In this document: one piece after another, positions 7,039 through 10,219 of the stretch
Position numbering within the stretch: position 1 is the first letter of the stretch
Layout of the letters: every line of letters begins with the position of its first letter
From: Isohypsibius dastychi
Lineage: Eukaryota > Tardigrada > Eutardigrada > Parachela > Isohypsibiidae
Assembly: GCA_034696485.1 (NCBI GenBank)
Contig: JAQIWT010001592.1
Coordinates: 1 to 10,219 of the forward strand
Reading direction: 5' to 3'
DNA: 10,219 nt
Translations under genes and position numbers: made by a program
Notes under the pieces: generated by a model
The model's input: the letters and a program-made list of their open reading frames with translations, nothing else
What the model was told of the DNA's origin: nothing
The model's database searches: none

Positions 7039-7446
7039 TTAAGGTGAAGTGAACACAACACAGTTACAGTTTTTTGGGATTTTTTTTTCATTATTACACC
7101 GAGAGTCTGGTTTTCGCTTGGTACGTATTTGGGTCGCTACACGGACATCAGAAGGATACAGTTCGCGGGGTCGAGATTGCCAAATATACGTCTCCAACCC
7201 ATACAGATCTTGATCCCTACTTGAACCAATACGACTATTCGTTTCGAAGGGAGCGATAAATGCATCCGTATATCCCTTTGTTAATATGAAAAGTTGGTGC
7301 TCTTGAATCAGAATATGGATTGAAAAGATCAACTTGAGTATGAGCTCAGTAAGGTGTGATAGATATTTGGTTTTGAGGAAATCTGGATCACCGTTCTTGA
7401 TTTTCCTGTTGTGCTCTGCACCCTCTTTACTTTGGAACGTTTTCAT
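7039..7446 (-). CDS. Unrecognised 135-codon open frame beside the foldback element
   Basis: This is the longest open frame in the window (ATG at 7446, stop at 7041-7039). It is open a further 17 codons or so upstream, giving TYEDIYVSEEGEIHLKL before the Met. That peptide directly follows the decayed BTB-like segment, so the frame may be the distal part of the same dead gene rather than a separate one. It shows no motif I know. The C-terminus is Lys/Arg-rich (RTKRKPDSRCNNEKKIPKN). Its stop lies 8 bases from the right copy of the GAAACGTTG duplication. It may well be non-coding. Confidence 0.2.
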   Translation of the reverse strand: MKTFQSKEGAEHNRKIKNGDPDFLKTKYLSHLTELILKLIFSIHILIQEHQLFILTKGYTDAFIAPFETNSRIGSSRDQDLYGLETYIWQSRPRELYPSDVRVATQIRTKRKPDSRCNNEKKIPKNCNCVVFTSP

Positions 7447-7479
7447 GAGCTTGAGATGAATTTCACCCTCTTCAGATAC

Positions 7480-8065
7480 GTAAATATCTTCATACGTTCA
7501 GCACTAAATAGTACTTGCACAACAATATCAGCTAATTTCTCATCAATGTTATTTAAAACTAATATATTGTTTTCATTTTGATTGCATTGAAGTTGGCATA
7601 ATTGCGTTCCAAAAACTGGAAAACTTTTTCTTTTAGCGCTGTGTTGCTGGTGCGCATTGCCGCCTGTATTGTTTCTTCCAGAGTTACTTTGTTGAGTACT
7701 TTCGCCATTAGGGTTTAACAGCGCTTATAAAATGAAGTCATTCTGTACTTGTCGGCAACCCTCAGCCAGCCTGCTGCCACGCTTCGTACTCTGAGAGGGA
7801 TCAAATCCTGCGCTTCATTGACACTTTTCCAGATAGTGATGTGATTGTGATGTCTAAAATCACAGAAGTGGTGGGTCGTTATTCTCATGTTATATATCCT
7901 ATTTTCATGTAATGGATACCCCAGAATATCTTTAGGAACATCTATTTGAAAGCACTCGTTTAGAGCGGGAATCATGCAGGCTTTCGGATCTGCAGATTTC
8001 CCACTTTGATCGGGAGATTTTTGGTGACGGCGATAGTAATGTGTAGAGAACGAATAAGAAGACAT
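7480..8065 (-). pseudogene. BTB/POZ-BACK-like pseudogene
   Basis: The minus frame starts at an ATG at 8065. It contains FQIDVPKDILGYPLHENRIY (from 7951), SVNEAQDLIP and GWLRVADKYRMTSFYKRC. A TAA at 7717-7715 follows and then, in the same frame, KVTLEETIQAAMRTSNTALK and EKVFQFLERNYANF up to a TAG at 7561-7559. A shifted frame continues LVLNNIDEKLADIVVQVLFS. This order fits the second half of a BTB domain (IDVP...LL.Y.Y, then L.ADKY.M.SL...CE) and the start of the following helical region (VTLENA...A...N...LKE.V..FI..N). The first half of the BTB fold, with the usual D-x-x-F/L region, is not visible. The N-terminal 35 residues come instead from the dispersed repeat shared with 5080-5365. The stop codons and the frameshift make it non-functional. 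BTB proteins act as dimerising adaptors, often for Cul3 ligases. No partner domain is seen here. Confidence 0.5.
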
Positions 8066-8170
8066 TACGGAGTTCTTACCAGATGCATGAGGGAATTCTA
8101 AGTGTGAGAATCAATCTGCTGTAAATTTCCCTAGCAACCCAACCAAATCGTATGGCACAATATTTTCCAA
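7850..8170 (-). repeat. Dispersed repeat B (copy overlapping the BTB-like fossil)
   Basis: This is the second copy of the segment at about 5080-5365. It carries the identical 22-base run at 7957-7978 and the matching block CCCTAGCAACCCAACC (about 8130-8145). It supplies the N-terminal part of the frame that runs into the BTB-like segment. Confidence 0.55.
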
Positions 8171-8888
8171 ATTCACACTTCACAACACACATACAATCAA
8201 AGAAAATGCTTCTGATTCAGCATGGTAGACCATGTCATGACGAGGTCAGAAGAAAAACGAAGAACATCAACCACAAAGTCCGGAGAAAAGTATTTTAGAC
8301 TCTTTCATTACGTTTGTGCCTCTCCGGTAAGGATTCACGAAACGAAGAAGCAAGAATTCAGAAACAAAGTTCGCTATTTCAATGGTGAAATTAGTCAAAT
8401 TCGCCGGTTATTTCGTAGTTGGTTCCTACCTTTGGACTGGTCACAGGAACTACAGTGTCGGGCAGCTGACAAGTACCGATCACTGCAGAGATAAAGGGTA
8501 TTGACAATGAAGAAAATGGCGGTGTGCCATGATCAAGTCTTCCGTGGTCACGAATTGTGATGATATCCCACTTGCATGGATACACAGTACACAGACAAGA
8601 AATACGTGTGATGCAATGGCCTCACAAAATGTCTGACCAAACGGGAGATTCCAGGCTGTCGAGAGAGTTATTTTCAAATCTGTCGGTGGAATTTTAGCCA
8701 TTTCCGTGTATAGCACGGACTGGCGTCTAGGCTCTAGAATACTCCTCTTCCACTTCCACAAGTACGGAACGAATAGCAAGTGCATTGCTGTTCAGCTGCA
8801 GTCATATTGATGCCGTTCAGTCTTCCTTGCTCTTCCAGTAGCACATGGCAGATGAGCACCTATACCGCCGAAATAAGGAAAGCCGTCA
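8171..8888. other. Stretch without a recognisable gene
   Basis: Open frames of 90 residues on + (8222-8494) and 101 residues on - (8480-8785) show no domain signature I can defend. The left part is AT-rich. The right end may include the 3' body of the SINE that starts at 9030 on the minus strand, whose 3' boundary I could not fix. Confidence 0.4.
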
Positions 8889-8889
8889 G

Positions 8890-9030
8890 ACAGAGTGCAC
8901 TGAATCTTGAAGGAACGTATAAGAAGTTGCTTATGGTGACACACAGAGTGTAACCAACAAAACGCTGTCGGACTGGGAATCGATCCGCCGATCACATGTC
9001 AGGAGCATGATGCTCAGTAACTGCAACCCC
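8890..9030 (-). mobile_element. tRNA-derived SINE with a CORE-like body
   Basis: Read on the minus strand from 9030, the sequence GGGGTTGCAGTTACTGAGCA and what follows has the cadence of a tRNA 5' half. CATG-CTCCTGA-CATG (9007-8993) then resembles an anticodon stem-loop. GGATCGATTCC (8986-8976) matches the RNA polymerase III B-box (GGTTCGANTCC) at all but one position. The acceptor and T stems do not pair properly, so it is not a functional tRNA gene. The following body, CTGTGTGTCACCATAAGCAA then CTTCTTA and GATTCAG (about 8950-8899), resembles the CORE domain of CORE-SINEs (CTGTGTGACC...GCAA...CTTA...CTCAG). The 3' end and target-site duplication were not found. Confidence 0.5.
8976..8986 (-). 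promoter_or_regulatory. Pol III B-box-like sequence of the SINE head
   Basis: GGATCGATTCC on the minus strand differs from the B-box consensus GGTTCGANTCC at one position (A for T). A convincing A-box could not be confirmed upstream. The best candidate (TTGCAGTTACTG, 9026-9015) is poor. Confidence 0.5.
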
Positions 9031-9094
9031 TAGGAGGCAGATGTTTCAACTATTCTCAAACTGCAGAATTTCTGGTTCTAAGTCTGTGTGGTCA

Positions 9095-9585
9095 CAGAGG
9101 CGGATCGAGGTCTGAGGTAAGCTAGGGGCAATCCGTTGCCCTGCGGCAAATCCATCCACGTTACCACCGTAAGAAATGCCGGGGGGCAAGGTGGTCTCGT
9201 GAAAATTGCCCTCCGGCTCCTGCTTTCACTGGATATTGCAGAGCGGCAATTTTTCAAAAAAATCAAAAGTTGTTTATATTTATTTATTTAAACTGTTACC
9301 TTCGCACTGAGAATTATTTAAAACTGCCTAGGTTTATCCACAGTCTGAAACAATCAACAAAAAACTAAAAAACAATAATAATATAATAATAAAAGTAATA
9401 AAAATAGTAATAATACATTTTTGGGTCGTGAAATGCCGTGCGGCCAACGGTCAAAATGCTAGTCAGCGAAAATGCCCTGCATCAATCGATCCTAATATTC
9501 GCTTCTCAAAATGCCCTGCGGCAAAGTCAAAAATGGTGGACAGAGGGGCAATTGCCCCATTGCTCTCCCCCTCAACCCGCCTCTG
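9095..9585. mobile_element. Non-autonomous hAT-like element (491 bp)
   Basis: The left terminus CAGAGGCGGATCGAGG (from 9095) and the right terminus, whose reverse complement is CAGAGGCGGGTTGAGG (ending 9585), form imperfect terminal inverted repeats of the CAGNGGCGG type common in animal hAT elements. Subterminal regions carry repeated TGCCCTGCGGCAA-like motifs (9137-9149, 9431-9447, 9471-9480, 9512-9525), as expected for transposase binding sites. The centre (about 9355-9418) is an A/AAT-rich tract. No transposase is encoded. Both flanks contain TGTGG (9087-9091 and 9588-9592), but an exact 8-bp duplication cannot be shown. Confidence 0.65.
9355..9418. repeat. AAT/TAA-rich low-complexity tract
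   Basis: A run of A-rich sequence with repeated AATAAT and AGTAATA units lies in the middle of the hAT-like element. Confidence 0.85.
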
Positions 9586-10219
9586 CTTGTGGAGTTTGTG
9601 TGTGGATAAAGCAAACATTTGAAACCTTAGCAGTTCTAGTTTACCGAAAATATCAACCACAATCAATGCGAAAATAGTGATTTTTCAGTGCTTACTGATC
9701 AGAACTGCCAGAATAACAAAGATTTGAGACATTTCCTGAAATGTGGAAAACGAATTCAAAAGAAATCCGACGAATAGAAGACGGAAAAACTAAGTTTACC
9801 ATTGGTTTGCTGCTGTTCTAACTTGTGGTTATAATGAAGAATGCCGCGGGCAATAACCGTCCTGACTCATGTTTGGGCATCAGTATCGAACCCTTCAATC
9901 GGTTGTCAACTACTTCAAAGCATGATGAAGCTAAGACTGCGGAGGGTTTTGGCAGAACAGCAAGTTTGTCTTACTGTATAATATTCAATCCAGCGCCTCA
10001 ACTAGCACATTCTTGGTAAAAAACTGACGGGTGCATGGTCAAACTGCAGCTGAGACCCTAAGGTGGGCGACTCGGCAAATTCGCGATGAACTTTGGAACG
10101 ACAGTACATTACGTTCAGACTAACGTTGCCATCCTTGTCACATACAGGGGGTCCGGCGGCAAACTTTGTACTATTCGAACAGAAAAGATTATTTACAAAT
10201 TACTGAAGCACAGCATCCC
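9586..10219. other. Stretch without a recognisable gene
   Basis: Open frames are at most 64 residues long beyond the hAT-like element. No motif, repeat or RNA structure was recognised. Confidence 0.5.

Noticed and set aside
8222-8494. Plus frame ending in RAADKYRSLQR, reminiscent of the ADKYR of BTB proteins and of the minus-strand relic at 7480-8065
   Set aside because: Only a nine-base core (GACAAGTAC) is shared and the surrounding residues do not fit a BTB fold, so I treat it as coincidence.
8968-9030. Functional tRNA gene (anticodon loop CTCCTGA would read CCT, arginine)
   Set aside because: The acceptor and T stems do not pair and the D arm is poor. It fits better as a SINE head.

Overview
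The window reads as gene-poor, repeat-rich nuclear DNA from a eukaryote, most likely an invertebrate animal. I see no intact host gene, no rRNA, no CRISPR array and nothing resembling a bacterial operon. The case for an animal is indirect. It rests on four things together: a broken protein with the FAR1-like plus SWIM zinc-finger layout of animal Mutator (MULE)/ZSWIM-type proteins; a tRNA-headed SINE whose body resembles the CORE domain; a hAT-type element with CAGAGGCGG ends; and a BTB/POZ-type fossil. I cannot name the species, and a non-animal protist is not excluded.

Left part (1-2900). A poly-C edge is followed by what may be one end of a pogo/Tc1-like element. The minus strand from about 2073 down to 927 then holds the clearest gene relic. 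It has an N-terminal FAR1/FLYWCH-like zinc-binding region, the CxH half of a SWIM finger and a C-terminal tail with an RGRP motif, spread over three frames with four in-frame stops. No transposase catalytic core lies between the two zinc-binding regions. A perfect 12-bp hairpin sits just upstream of its start. A small inverted-repeat element (2382-2527) and a long imperfect hairpin (2755-2806) follow.

Middle part (2900-6250). A diverged direct repeat of about 300 bp (about 2950-3260 and 4360-4660) keeps a protein-like reading frame on the minus strand in both copies. A second dispersed repeat occurs at about 5080-5365 and again at 7850-8170. There are also a 34-bp tandem duplication, a 127-bp inverted-repeat cassette and a 28-bp GC-rich minisatellite.

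Right part (6250-10219). A foldback element of about 650 bp (6375-7022) has terminal inverted repeats of about 123 bp, flanking 9-bp direct repeats, a 12-bp minisatellite of about 20 units and GC-rich hairpins. It looks like a non-autonomous MULE. Next to it, on the minus strand, is a BTB/POZ-BACK-like pseudogene (about 7480-8065). Further right are a tRNA-derived SINE on the minus strand (about 8890-9030) and a 491-bp non-autonomous hAT-like element (9095-9585). The last 630 bases hold nothing I recognise.

The genes do not work together as a pathway. The window is a nest of decayed mobile DNA and gene fragments. Its most interesting parts are the foldback/minisatellite element and the core-less MULE/SWIM fossil.
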